NCBI GenBank assembly: GCA_002529645.1
Contig: NAEP01000036.1
Location: 1-64,000 of the forward strand
Length of the DNA: 64,000 bases
Direction: 5' to 3'
Source of the DNA: Candidatus Lumbricidiphila eiseniae
GTDB taxonomy: Bacteria; Actinomycetota; Actinomycetes; Actinomycetales; Microbacteriaceae
The position numbers and the translations under genes are program-made. This document shows, in pieces, positions 42,699-52,842 of this stretch (positions within the stretch are counted from its first letter, which is position 1; each line of letters starts with the position of its first letter). The notes beneath the pieces were generated by a model. The model was not told where the DNA came from and did no database searches. It was given only the letters and a program-made list of their open reading frames with translations.

Positions 42699-43877
42699 CC
42701 GTCGCTGAGCTGGCGACGGCGTGGCTGAAGACTGCGTATCACGACGATGATCCACGGGTGCTGCGCCAGCGCCGCGAGCAGACCGTCGACGGCTACGCAT
42801 CGGTGATCCGCGCGCATGTCATCCCGCGCGCCGGTGCCATCCCCATCGCCGAGGTCACCGCCGACCGTGCTGACGGGCTGCTCATGGATATCGCACGGGA
42901 GAAGTCGGTGGCGACCTCGAACAAGGTTCGGAACGTGATGTCGCTGATGTTCGACTGGGCGATTCAACAGGGGAATTTCTCGGCTGCCGGGTCGATCCAG
43001 AAGACGCGGTACGGAGCGGTCGTCGTGGCGAACCCGATCCGTGCGACCAGGCGCTCGGATGAGCCGGACACGGTGTAGGTCGAACTCGACGCGGTGCAGG
43101 TCAAGTACATCCTCCACCTCATCCGCGACGTGTGGCCCGAGCGGCACCGGAAGCGCTATCCGGTGGGCCGACGGCCTAACTTCAAGCTGCTCACCGACTA
43201 CATCTTGATCACGCTCGGCACATCTGAGCGGACCGCGGAGCCGATTGCGATTCGGTTCCAGGACGTGCGGTTCGAGGCGGTGGAACAGCCGGATGGAAGC
43301 CTGACGATGGACGCGCTCGTCTGGGTTGGCGGCACGATGGTCCGCACGAGATCCCGCGGCCTGTTCCGCCAAGACTCGCCCAAGGCGGAGCGGCAGAAGC
43401 GATGGGTTCGCGTTCCGAAGTTCGCGGCGAAGGTTCTGAGCGAACTCGTGGCGAGCCACGTTCCCGACCCCGAACGCAATCCTGACGACGTGCTGTTCAC
43501 GACCGAGCGCGGTCGTCCGTGTGATCCAAGCGCGCTGGGCGAACTGGCAGGTGTGTCATTTTCCGCGAGGATGTGGCCAGCGTGATCCAAGCACGCTGGG
43601 CGAACTGTTGCGGATGTTCCGCCGCGAGTTCGAGCCGGAGCTGCTGGCTATCGGGGTAGACGCCGAGCATCTCACCTTCCGCAGTCTCCGCAAGGCTGTC
43701 GCTGCGGCGGTATCGGACACGGCTGGCGTCGAGGTCGCACGCGACCTGCTCGGGCACAGTGACTCGGCGATCACCGAGGGTCACTACGCGAAGCGCCCCG
43801 AACTCATCGTCGAAGTCGCCGCTGACGCGCTCGACGAGGTGTTCGGGGGCATAGACGCCTTCGCGGAGCTGTCCTGA
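42695..43877 (+). pseudogene. Tyrosine recombinase/integrase, inactivated
   Basis: Three joined pieces give an integrase. Residues from 42695 form the SAM-like core-binding domain (TVAELATAWLKTAY to RATRRSDEPDTV), ended by TAG at 43076-43078. The second piece (VELDAVQVKYILHLIRDVW to PDDVLFTTERGRP) starts the catalytic domain. The third (LGELLRMFRREFEPELL onwards) has HLTFRSLRK (HxxR), LLGHSDSAITEGHY with the catalytic His and Tyr. Pieces two and three are separated by a 61-bp copy-spacer-copy insert that shifts the frame; deleting 61 bp restores one reading frame. The gene is dead twice over. Confidence 0.85.
43521..43607. repeat. Copy-spacer-copy duplication breaking the integrase, period 61 (locus 10)
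   Basis: A 26-bp segment at 43521-43546 recurs at 43582-43607 (25 of 26 matches; contains GTGATCCAAGC and GCTGGGCGAACTG), leaving 35 bp between. Because 61 is not a multiple of three the insertion frameshifts the integrase. It shows that the event adds a spacer plus one copy to a single-copy site, since the homologous reading frame needs only one copy. Confidence 0.93.
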
Positions 43878-43922
43878 GACGAGAGGAGCGGAAGGCATGA
43901 GCACGCTAGTCATCGGAAACCA

Positions 43923-43945
43923 TTACACGTATGCTTTATCTGTAA
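43923..43945 (+). promoter_or_regulatory. Inverted repeat in the AbiE antitoxin promoter
   Basis: TTACA at 43923-43927 and TGTAA at 43941-43945 form a spaced inverted repeat just upstream of the AbiEi start, over A/T-rich DNA that is unusual within the GC-rich element. AbiEi antitoxins repress their own promoters by binding inverted repeats, so this is a candidate operator. Confidence 0.45.
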
Positions 43946-43971
43946 CGGATTCTGTCGGATTGGAGGTGATG

Positions 43972-44553
43972 ATGGACGCCACGACGCTGCCCGATCTGCT
44001 GGGCTACGACGACCTGGCCTCGCTGGACCTCACCCGGCATGGCCTTGACCGGCTGATCGAGTCGGGGGATTTCGGGCGCATCGCCCCCGGTCTGTTCCTG
44101 CGGGCGGGGCTCGCGGACGACACGACGGCCGCGTGGATAGCGGTCGCCGCGAAGAAGCCCGATGCGACGCTGTGCCTGCTCACGGCGCTGTCGCTGCACG
44201 AGCTGACCGACGAGATCCCCGCCCGAAGCGACATCGCCATCCCGCGCGGCACGCAGCCGGTCACCATACATCACGCGCCCATCACCTGGCACCGCTTCGA
44301 CACCGACACGTTCGGCATCGGACGCGGCGAGCACGCTCTGCCGGGCGGGTTGTCCATCGGCCTGTACTCCGCCGAGCGCACCCTGATCGACCTGTTCCGG
44401 CTGCGGCACGCCTGGGGTAGCGACCTCGCCCTCGGCGCGCTCAAGCGGTGGCTGCGCGAGCGCGGCAACAGCCCCGCCGCGCTGCTGACGGTTGCGGAGA
44501 GCTTCCCGAAGGCGCGCCCCGCGATCCAACAGGCACTGGAGGTGCTGCTGTGA
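43972..44553 (+). CDS. AbiEi-like antitoxin
   Basis: The roughly 193-residue protein resembles the AbiEi/type IV antitoxin family: an N-terminal winged helix (LPDLLGYDDLASLDLTRHGLDRLIESGDFGRIAPGLFLRA), then LCLLTALSLHELTDEIP, IAIPRGTQ and a C-terminal part with SAERTLIDLFRLRH. Such antitoxins repress the operon and counteract the nucleotidyltransferase toxin. ATG 43972 follows GGAGG; an upstream ATG at 43897 would run through the inverted repeat. Its stop overlaps the toxin GTG start by 4 bp. The frame is intact although the toxin is broken. Confidence 0.8.
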   Translation: MDATTLPDLLGYDDLASLDLTRHGLDRLIESGDFGRIAPGLFLRAGLADDTTAAWIAVAAKKPDATLCLLTALSLHELTDEIPARSDIAIPRGTQPVTIHHAPITWHRFDTDTFGIGRGEHALPGGLSIGLYSAERTLIDLFRLRHAWGSDLALGALKRWLRERGNSPAALLTVAESFPKARPAIQQALEVLL

Positions 44554-45449
44554 GCCCGAACCCGCAGCACGGTACCCCGGCAGGCGACGCGACCATCGCC
44601 ATTCGCACTCTCGCCCGGCAGACCGGCGCGGACGTGCAGGAACTGATGACCCTATACGCGCTCGAAGGGCTGCCGGCGCGAATCGCGCTATCCGAGTACC
44701 GGGACGACTTCGTGCTGAAGGGCGGCGTGCTGCTCGCCGCGTTCGCAGCACGCCGCCCCACGAAGGATGTCGACCTGCAAGCCACCCAGCTCACCGGCGA
44801 CCCCGAGGAGGTCGCCGAGCGCGTCCACGACATCGCGGCGCTGGATGTCGCCGACGGCCTCGTATTCGATCCCGCCAGCGTCGCCGCGACGACGATCCGC
44901 GACGAGGATGAGTAGGCCGGGGTACGGGTCAAGCTCACCGCGACGCTCGGCACCGCGCGGCTGACGGTCGGAATGGACGTGAACTTCGGCGACCCGATCT
45001 GGCCCGCACCGCGCCTCATCGACCTGCCCCGCATCGTTCCCCTCGGCCTCCCGCCCGTGACGCTGCTCGGCTACCCGCTGACGATGGTGCTCGCCGAGAA
45101 GGTCGTCACCGCCATCGACCGCGGCACCGCCAACACCCGCTGGCGCGACTTTGCAGACGTGTACGCGCTGACCCGGCTCCACCCGGTCGATGCTGGCGAG
45201 TTCCGCACGTCGATGGAGACCGTCGCGCAGTACCGCAAGGTCACGCTGACGGCCCTGCTGCCCGCGCTCGCACCGATGGGCCAGCAGGCGCAGCAGAAGT
45301 ACCGCGCCTGGTGCACCCGATCCCACCGCGAAGAAGAACTCCCCAAGGCATTCGCCGACGTGCTCGCCGCGGTCGCCGGTTTCGCAGACCCCGTGCTGGC
45401 CGCATCGGCGACAGGGCGATGGAACCCTGCCGCCAAGACCTGGGAGTGA
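44550..45449 (+). pseudogene. AbiEii-like nucleotidyltransferase toxin with amber stop
   Basis: The AbiEii toxins are nucleotidyltransferases that block growth by modifying tRNA or other targets. From GTG 44550 the protein reads ALEGLPARIALSEYRDDFVLKGGVLLAAF, with the active-site region RRPTKDVDLQA, up to IRDEDE, then TAG (44913-44915). Translation in the same frame continues AGVRVKLTATLG, DVNFGDPI and LLGYPLTMVLAEKVVTAID to the stop at 45447-45449. Relatives usually have Tyr where the TAG stands, so a single base change explains it. The first 121 residues could still be made; full toxin would need readthrough. Confidence 0.82.
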
Positions 45450-45470
45450 ACAACCAGGCACACCGTTGAG

Positions 45471-46568
45471 CTACAGCCTCGGCGCGTTGCTCGGCGGCGC
45501 GTCCGGAGGCGTCGCGGGGACGAACGGGGCCGCGGGCTCACGACCCGCACCCTCCCGCGACCCGAGGTTCGGCTCGTAGGCGCGCACGGCCTCGATGGTC
45601 AGCTCGATGCGCTCCGACTCTGGCACGGCGGGCTCGGGTGCGGGCTCGTCCTGCATTGCGGCGAGCTGGGACTCGACGCGAGCGAGGTCTTCTTCGGCAT
45701 CGGCGAGTGCCTGCGCGTGGCGGAACGGCTGGCCGAGGCGCTGCTGGGTGTCGGCGACGGTCTGCTCGGCTTCCCCCAGGTCTTCGCGGGCCTGATCGAG
45801 GAGTGCTGGGATGCCGCTGACGCGGTTCTCGATGCGCTGCACGAGCCCGAGCCCGGCCTCCAGGAACGACTCCTTCGGCATCGTGAACCCGGAGCGGGGC
45901 ACCTCGGGCAGGGAGACCGTCACATCGAGGGCGGCGAGCCCGGAGCGGGCCTCGACGTGGATGTCGAAGCCAGAGATGCGGCCGATGATCCCGAAATTCT
46001 TGTGCCCGTACCGCGGCAGCCACTTCAGCCCGGAGTCGCCCATCCACGCGGGGAGGGCGTGCATGCTTCGGAGCGGGAGTCGTAGTCGCGCGTGCCGAGC
46101 GTGATGCGGAACCTGTCGCCGCTCGTGTCAGTCATCCGCGGTGCGGCGGCTTCCAGCCCACGAATGTCTGTGGCGGCGCGTTCGGCGGATGACCGGGCGC
46201 GGTTGCCGGTGTGGACGAGCATGTCCTCGTTGCGCTCATGCGCGCTGCAAGCGGCGCAGCCGGTTTACCTCGTTGAGGATGACGGGGTGCTCCAGTAGGA
46301 GCGGGTTGCCGGAGGCGATGGCCTTGGCCTCGGCTGCGGACAGCACGGAGGTGTCGATCTCCTCGATCTCGCGGGCGTTGATCTTTCCGCGCAGGAGCTG
46401 CGCGAACGATGCGGCCTTCCGCTCGACGGTCTGCCACATGTAGGAGTCGAAGGAACGCTCGGTGACGTAGCAGACGATCGCCACTTCCTCGTTCTGGTTG
46501 CCCTGCCGCATGATGCGTCCGTCGCGCTGCGCGATGTCGGAGAACACGAGCTGAAGTGACCCGCGCAC
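45471..46568 (-). pseudogene. Tail of a large conjugative-element helicase/DNA methylase
   Basis: Three minus-strand pieces in different frames line up with the C-terminal part of the giant SNF2-type helicase/N6-methylase proteins of conjugative elements: SDIAQRDGRIMRQGNQNEEVAIVCYVTERSFDSYMWQTVERKA with LLEHPVILNEVNRLRRL (46568-46236), then a frameshift to HTGNRARSSAERAA..DIRGLEAA (46222-46025), then a frame with a helical tail GLVQRIENRVSGIPALLDQAREDL (46064-45471). The helicase motifs and the methylase domain are missing. It is the truncated right end of the element. Confidence 0.72.
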
Positions 46569-46730
46569 CGTGGAGGGCTCGCCTCGGTGCGCGGCGCGCG
46601 CGGCGACTCGCCGAGCGGGAGTCGGCGGCTTACGCGGCGGGCAGCGACCTCCCCGTGCTCACCGCGACGCGCATCTGACCCGGCCGCACCGGGACCGCCG
46701 ACGGCACCGCAGAAGCGGTCATCCGGCTCC

Positions 46731-46751
46731 GTCCGAAAACCCGTCCGTTTA
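46731..46751. repeat. Right end direct repeat (attR) of the integrated element
   Basis: GTCCGAAAACCCGTCCGTTT plus one A is the direct-orientation partner of 42362-42382, with one mismatch. The region from 46569 to here shows no gene. Beyond it the sequence returns to host composition and the glnA1 terminator. Confidence 0.8.
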
Positions 46752-46786
46752 AGGCCCGTAGCGGTCCGCGAACATCCAGAGATAGA

Positions 46787-46822
46787 CTGAGCCCCGGACG
46801 GCAACTGCCGCCCGGGGCTCAG
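46787..46822 (-). terminator. Probable terminator of glnA1
   Basis: CTGAGCCCCGG (46787-46797) pairs perfectly with CCGGGGCTCAG (46812-46822); an inner GGCA/TGCC pair extends the structure. It lies 50 bp past the glnA1 stop. There is no T-run, which is common for terminators in GC-rich Actinobacteria. Confidence 0.7.
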
Positions 46823-46873
46823 TAAATTGCTGGCCTCCGAAGCCGGAAGTGCGGCTCCAAAGACCTCCCGGAA

Positions 46874-48298
<1,425 letters not shown>

Positions 48299-48439
48299 GT
48301 AAGAAAACTCCCGGGGTCAGAACGAATCAGATGGCGTGTGGAACAGCGTACCGAACTGGCGTCGAAGTTCCAGACTAGTGGAATGCTAGGAGAGCGCGGT
48401 GTCGAGACCGTGACCGGCAGATTTCCAGCATGTTACAAG

Positions 48440-49603
48440 CTAGCGTTTTCGCAGTGCCTGTGCCATCTGAAGAACGGCTTGTGTGATGATGGGCCGGGGT
48501 GTTGCAAAGACAAACCGCAGGAAACCCGCCGGTGCGCCGCAGTCGGCTCCATCGGTCATGGCAACACCGGCCTCGGTTCGGAAAAACTCGCTCGGGTGCT
48601 CGCCCAGATTCAGGTGCCGGACATCGAGCCACGCGATGTAGGTGCCCTCCGGCGGGGTGTACCGAATGCTCGGAATGTGCTCACGAAGCAGGTCAGCGAG
48701 GTGGTGGCGATTACCGTCGTTGTACTCAATAACGCTCGAGAGCCACTGCCCGCCTGATGTGTATGCTGCCGTGTTGGCGAGCACTCCCAGGTTGCTCGCG
48801 CCGTGGGAGAGCGCCGACCTGATTGTGTCGAACCTCTCAACGTCTGCACCGCTGCTGAGAATTACCTGTGCGCACTTGAGGCCCGGCAGATTCCACGCCT
48901 TCGAAGCGGATGTCGCGGTGAGGGTGTGCGCCGCCGCATCCCTCGACACCGACGCGTACGGCACGTGCCGCGCGGGGTGGTAAACCATCGGGGCGTGAAT
49001 CTCGTCGGAGAACACCCGTCCACCGTTGCGAGCAACGACCTCGCTGACGGCGAGAAGTTCTTCTCGATCAAACACTCGACCGACGGGGTTATACGGATTG
49101 CACAAAATGAGGAGATTGCCGCCGTCGTGGAACGCACACTCCAGACCCTCAAGATCGAACCGAAACGTGCCGTCCACCTCGAGCAGCGGTACCCGGATAA
49201 TCTCCCGACCCAGTCTCCCCGGAACCACAAAAAATGGCATGTAGGCAGGGGTAGGGAGGATCACTTTCGAGCCGGGAGCCGAGAAGTGCTCGATGGCCAT
49301 GACCAGGGCCGTGATGACATCGGCGAGGGGATGAATGCGCTCCGCGGGGACATCCCAGCCATACGCCGTGCGGCACCACTGTGCCGTTGCGACCGACATT
49401 TCTGTAGAGACCGCCTCGGGCAGGTATCCGAACCGGTGTAGATCGACGGCATCGTGCAGGGCTGCGGTGACAGCAGGTGCCGTGCCGAAGTCCATTTCCG
49501 CGACAAACGCTCCGATGGTGCCGGGGAAGCGGGTCCACTTCACGCTACCGTTCTTGCGGAGCTGATCTGCGGTGGTGGCGTCAAAATTAGGCACGTGTGT
49601 CAC
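48440..49603 (-). CDS. MalY/PatB-type PLP-dependent aminotransferase/C-S lyase
   Basis: The fold-type I PLP enzyme of roughly 387 residues has KWTRFPGTIGAFVAEMDFGTAPAV near the N-terminus (the MalY/PatB hallmark), LLILCNPYNPVGRVF, VFSDEIHAPMVY and the Schiff-base Lys in LTATSASKAWNLPG. Members act as cystathionine beta-lyase-like C-S lyases. I prefer the GTG at 49603, which follows AAAGGAG, over an ATG 39 bp upstream. It is transcribed towards glnA1 across a 141-bp gap. Confidence 0.87.
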   Translation of the reverse strand: MTHVPNFDATTADQLRKNGSVKWTRFPGTIGAFVAEMDFGTAPAVTAALHDAVDLHRFGYLPEAVSTEMSVATAQWCRTAYGWDVPAERIHPLADVITALVMAIEHFSAPGSKVILPTPAYMPFFVVPGRLGREIIRVPLLEVDGTFRFDLEGLECAFHDGGNLLILCNPYNPVGRVFDREELLAVSEVVARNGGRVFSDEIHAPMVYHPARHVPYASVSRDAAAHTLTATSASKAWNLPGLKCAQVILSSGADVERFDTIRSALSHGASNLGVLANTAAYTSGGQWLSSVIEYNDGNRHHLADLLREHIPSIRYTPPEGTYIAWLDVRHLNLGEHPSEFFRTEAGVAMTDGADCGAPAGFLRFVFATPRPIITQAVLQMAQALRKR

Positions 49604-49697
49604 CGTTTTCTCCTTTGCTGCACTGGTGGTGAGTTTACTCACACGCCTCTGTCTTAGGCGCCACAGAGCGCAACCGGTGCTCCCGTAGGCTTAACGG

Positions 49698-50132
49698 ATG
49701 TCTCACGCGAACCCGCACCGTTTTGGCGATCTGGCACCCAGCAAGTGGCCGGGGGAGCGTCTGGGGTTGCCCTCAACCGGTCGTGGCTCGATTGCGAGAG
49801 TGGGGCGGCGCATCGTGGCGCTGCTGGTGGACTGGGGCAGCGCAATGCTCCTCGCGCTTCTGCTGACACCGTACAACTCTGTGGCCTACACGTGGGTAAC
49901 CCCGCTGGTTTTTCTCGTGTTGCAGCTTGTGTTTATTCCGACGATTGGTGGAAGCGTCGGCCACCGACTATTCGGGATGTCTGTTGTGCCGCTTGTTGGC
50001 GGATGGGTTGGAGTGCGTCGATCGGCGGTTCGGAGCATCCTGCTCGCGCTTGTGCTGCCCGCGCTCGTGTGGGACTCGGATCAGCGCGGCTTCCACGATA
50101 AGGTTGCGGGCACGGCGCTCATTCGCCGATAG
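49698..50132 (+). CDS. RDD family membrane protein
   Basis: The 144-residue protein has a polar N-terminus, then RDD-domain membrane helices (RRIVALLVDWGSAMLLALLL, TWVTPLVFLVLQLVFI, and near the end VRSILLALVLPALVWDSDQRGFHDKVAGT). The Arg and Asp residues that name the family are in RRIVALLVDW and DSDQRGFHDK. The function is unknown. TAGGCT at 49686-49691 ends 6 bases before ATG, so it is probably leaderless. Its last codons and stop lie in the first copy of the locus-11 duplication. Confidence 0.88.
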   Translation: MSHANPHRFGDLAPSKWPGERLGLPSTGRGSIARVGRRIVALLVDWGSAMLLALLLTPYNSVAYTWVTPLVFLVLQLVFIPTIGGSVGHRLFGMSVVPLVGGWVGVRRSAVRSILLALVLPALVWDSDQRGFHDKVAGTALIRR

Positions 50133-50211
50133 CGCGGGCAGGGGCGCCCCCACGGTTCGCTTCGTAGCGCCGCGACCAGTTGCTCGCCGATAGCGCGGGC
50201 AGGAGTGCCCC
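50123..50211. repeat. Copy-spacer-copy duplication over a stop codon, period 61 (locus 11)
   Basis: Exactly 28 bp (50123-50150) recur at 50184-50211 with 26 of 28 matches (core TCGCCGATAGCGCGGGCAGG), and similarity stops sharply at both ends, giving a clean 28 + 33 unit. The first copy contains the RDD gene stop TAG. It is one of the clearest examples in the window. The rest of the gap to 50285 holds nothing recognisable. Confidence 0.95.
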
Positions 50212-50285
50212 TGCGAGCCCGTCGCGACACAACGCAAGCGCAACAAACCGCGGAGTGCCGGTGGCACGGGTCTGGACCCCCGGGG

Positions 50286-50999
50286 TCAGCGCACCTTGCC
50301 GCGCTGCACCCGTGCCTTTGCCGGATCAATTCCCTTGGGAATGGGCAGTGAGCTCTGAAGCGAGGACAACCGGTTGGACACGGCAAGCACCTCTGGCTTG
50401 GTCAAGGACCGTTTCGTCTTGCGTAGGGTTTTCGCGAGGTGATGCAGTCGCACCGAGCCTTCGGCATTGCCGACCGAAATCAGAGTGATCGGAACATTCG
50501 GGATGACTCGGGCCGTCTTGCGTTTCTCGTCGGCGAGCATTCGTTTGCCCCGCCCCGCGTCTCCCTCACTGATCAGTACGACCCCGCCGCGACCGACCGC
50601 GCGATAGACGGCGTCCTGCGACTTGGGGTTGACGGCGATGGGCATCTCATTGCCGATCCATCCGCCGCGCAATCCGGTGCGTAACACCGCGCCGACGGCA
50701 CCGGGTTGCCCGTCGATCTGAGCGTAAGCGGCCCGCTCAGCACGACGTCCCAGAATGATCAGCACCGCGAGAAAACCCGCCAGAACACCCGTCGCAATCC
50801 ACACGATCGCCGAGAGAACGTTGCCTTCTGCAAAGATCAGTGTCACTACCACGGCAATAAGAATCGGTATGAGCAAGCCCGTGAGCATGTACCACTGCGA
50901 GGCTGGGTCGTTCCGCCGGGTCATTCGGAAAACTTGCCACATTTGCTTCATGCGACCGGGTTCTTTTTTCACCACGGACGTTTCCTTGGTTCGTGCCAT
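50286..50999 (-). CDS. DUF4191 family membrane protein
   Basis: The 237-residue protein has two adjacent membrane helices (about 38-56 and 62-82: GLLIPILIAVVVTLIF and ATGVLAGFLAVLII) and a basic cytoplasmic C-terminal domain with GRGGVVLISEG and VRLHHLAKTLRKTKRSLTK. This matches the actinobacterial DUF4191 family, normally found beside lipA. The function is unknown. The start at 50999 (MARTKETSVV) is preferred; the upstream extension has no homology. Confidence 0.87.
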   Translation of the reverse strand: MARTKETSVVKKEPGRMKQMWQVFRMTRRNDPASQWYMLTGLLIPILIAVVVTLIFAEGNVLSAIVWIATGVLAGFLAVLIILGRRAERAAYAQIDGQPGAVGAVLRTGLRGGWIGNEMPIAVNPKSQDAVYRAVGRGGVVLISEGDAGRGKRMLADEKRKTARVIPNVPITLISVGNAEGSVRLHHLAKTLRKTKRSLTKPEVLAVSNRLSSLQSSLPIPKGIDPAKARVQRGKVR

Positions 51000-51045
51000 G
51001 TCCTCAATGCTAGCCCTCAGAACCTGGGGGATAAGCCGGGGGAGT

Positions 51046-52032
51046 CTAGCCGACCGCCTGTGCAAAACCGAGGGATGCATCGGCCAGATGCGCGAGGTGG
51101 GGCGGGACATCCCACCCTTTCGCCGCCATGGACTGAGCCCAGAGGCGTCCGGCGCGATATGACGAGCGCACAAGCGGACCAGACAGCACACCGAGGTATC
51201 CCAGCTGCTCGGCTTCCTCTTTTAGCTCTATGAATTCCTCGGGCCGCACCCAGCGCGCGACGGGGAGGTGACGGCTGGAGGGACGAAGGTACTGCGTGAT
51301 TGTGATGATGTCTGTACCTGCATCGCGCAGGTCACGGAGCGCTTCGCTGATTTCGGCGCGCTCCTCACCCATCCCCAGGATGAGGTTGGATTTTGTGATG
51401 AGGCCCGCGGAACGGCCCCGGGTAATGACCTCGAGCGAGCGCTCATAGCGGAATGCAGGGCGAATACGCTTGAAAATTCGAGGAACGGTTTCGACATTGT
51501 GCGCGAACACCTCGGGGCGGGAGGAGAAGACCTCGCCCAAATGCGCGGGATTACCGGAAAAATCTGGTACGAGAATTTCGACGCCGGTACCGGGAGAAAG
51601 AGCGTGGATCTGCCGAATGGTTTCGGCATACAGCCACGCGCCTTCATCGGGCAGGTCATCGCGCGCGACACCGGTGACCGTTGAGTAGCGCAGTTGCATT
51701 CGAACGATTGATTCTGCAACCCGGCGAGGTTCATCCGTGTCGTAGTCGGCCGGTTTACCCGTGTCAATTTGACAGAAATCACAGCGGCGGGTGCACTGCG
51801 AACCACCAATAAGGAAGGTGGCTTCACGGTCTTCCCAGCACTCGTAAATATTGGGACATCCAGCTTCTTGGCAGACGGTGTGGAGATCTTCGGCTTCGAC
51901 CAGTGACTGCAGTGCCTTGTATTCGGGACCCATTTTTGCGCGAGTTTTGATCCACTCGGGCTTGCGCTCAATGGGAGTTTGGGCGTTGCGAACCTCGAGC
52001 CGCAACATCTTTCGACCGTCGGGAGCTGTCAC
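51046..52032 (-). CDS. lipA: Lipoyl synthase
   Basis: LipA inserts two sulphur atoms into octanoyl groups on the E2 and GcvH proteins, using radical SAM chemistry. The 328-residue protein has the auxiliary cluster cysteines Cys54, Cys59 and Cys65 ([12 protein letters not shown]) and the radical SAM cysteines Cys80, Cys84 and Cys87 (CTRRCDFC). It overlaps lipB by 4 bp and should be co-translated. It is needed for the pyruvate dehydrogenase whose E1 gene is at 8-10.7 kb. Confidence 0.95.
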   Translation of the reverse strand: MTAPDGRKMLRLEVRNAQTPIERKPEWIKTRAKMGPEYKALQSLVEAEDLHTVCQEAGCPNIYECWEDREATFLIGGSQCTRRCDFCQIDTGKPADYDTDEPRRVAESIVRMQLRYSTVTGVARDDLPDEGAWLYAETIRQIHALSPGTGVEILVPDFSGNPAHLGEVFSSRPEVFAHNVETVPRIFKRIRPAFRYERSLEVITRGRSAGLITKSNLILGMGEERAEISEALRDLRDAGTDIITITQYLRPSSRHLPVARWVRPEEFIELKEEAEQLGYLGVLSGPLVRSSYRAGRLWAQSMAAKGWDVPPHLAHLADASLGFAQAVG

Positions 52033-52673
52033 GCGGCGGCCACCTCACTGCACCGGAATCGGGTGGTAAAGGCACCGATAACGGTCTCTATGATCTGCGC
52101 CGGGGAGAGGTCACGAGCGAGTTCGCGACTCATCGTCGTCACGCCCGCATCGCGAATACCGCAGGCGACTATTTTGCTGTACGCCTCGAGCGAGTTATTA
52201 CAGTTGAGCGCGAACCCGTGCAGGGTGACCCCGTTTTCGACGCGGATCCCGATCGCGGCGATCTTGTTCTCAAAGCCGGGAGGCCCGACCCAGACACCCG
52301 ATCGGCCCTCGACCCTGTGACCTTTGATACCCCACGTTGCGAGCACCTCAATGAGGATCCCCTCAATGAGGCGTACGTAGGCAAGAACATCCATCGGTTC
52401 GGCCAGTTTAACGATGGGGTAGCCGACGAGCTGGCCTGGACCGTGCCAGGTGATTTTACCGCCGCGGTCAACATCAATGACCTGGGTCCCGTCGGTCGGT
52501 CGTTCTTCGGGCAGAGTGCGCTTGCCCGCCGTAAAGACCGAGGGATGCTCCAAGAGAATGAGAGTATCGGGTGCACCGCCCACAACATCACGGTGGCGAC
52601 TGCGCTGCAACGCGAGCCCTTCGTCGTAGGGAACCGGGGCGGCACCGAGGCCCGCCACGAGCACGTCAAGCAT
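52029..52673 (-). CDS. lipB: Octanoyl-ACP:protein N-octanoyltransferase
   Basis: LipB moves octanoyl from ACP to target lysines, the step before LipA. The 214-residue protein has [34 protein letters not shown] and the catalytic region HGFALNC then [13 protein letters not shown] (Cys acyl-enzyme). The first gene of the lipB-lipA pair; the pseudokinase gene is divergent, 169 bp away. Confidence 0.93.
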   Translation of the reverse strand: MLDVLVAGLGAAPVPYDEGLALQRSRHRDVVGGAPDTLILLEHPSVFTAGKRTLPEERPTDGTQVIDVDRGGKITWHGPGQLVGYPIVKLAEPMDVLAYVRLIEGILIEVLATWGIKGHRVEGRSGVWVGPPGFENKIAAIGIRVENGVTLHGFALNCNNSLEAYSKIVACGIRDAGVTTMSRELARDLSPAQIIETVIGAFTTRFRCSEVAAA

Positions 52674-52842
52674 GCATTTAGTCTAGGCCGTGCGCGACCG
52701 GGGAGGGGCAGACTCAGTTCGGACACGACTGTCGAAGAGAGGGTAATTGTCTCCTGGCGCTCACAGAGAGCAGACAGTGATCCTCTGTGCACGGAACGTT
52801 CCGGACAGACAGCAACTGCGGCGGTGTCCGAGATCCTCGGGT

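Larger units (their letters stand above)
42362..46751. mobile_element. Decayed GC-rich integrative element with AbiE-type module
   Basis: A 4.4-kb segment with visibly higher GC than its surroundings is bounded by 21-bp direct repeats. It holds a frameshifted HTH/excisionase-like gene, a tyrosine integrase broken by a stop and by a 61-bp insertion, an intact AbiEi-like antitoxin, an AbiEii-like toxin with an amber stop, and the tail of a large helicase/methylase typical of conjugative elements, in three frames. The element can no longer move by itself. It lies between the peptidase gene and glnA1. Confidence 0.82.

Noticed and set aside
42695-43877. Programmed frameshifting in the integrase
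   Set aside because: The frame break is fully explained by a 61-bp duplication, and a separate in-frame TAG lies further upstream.
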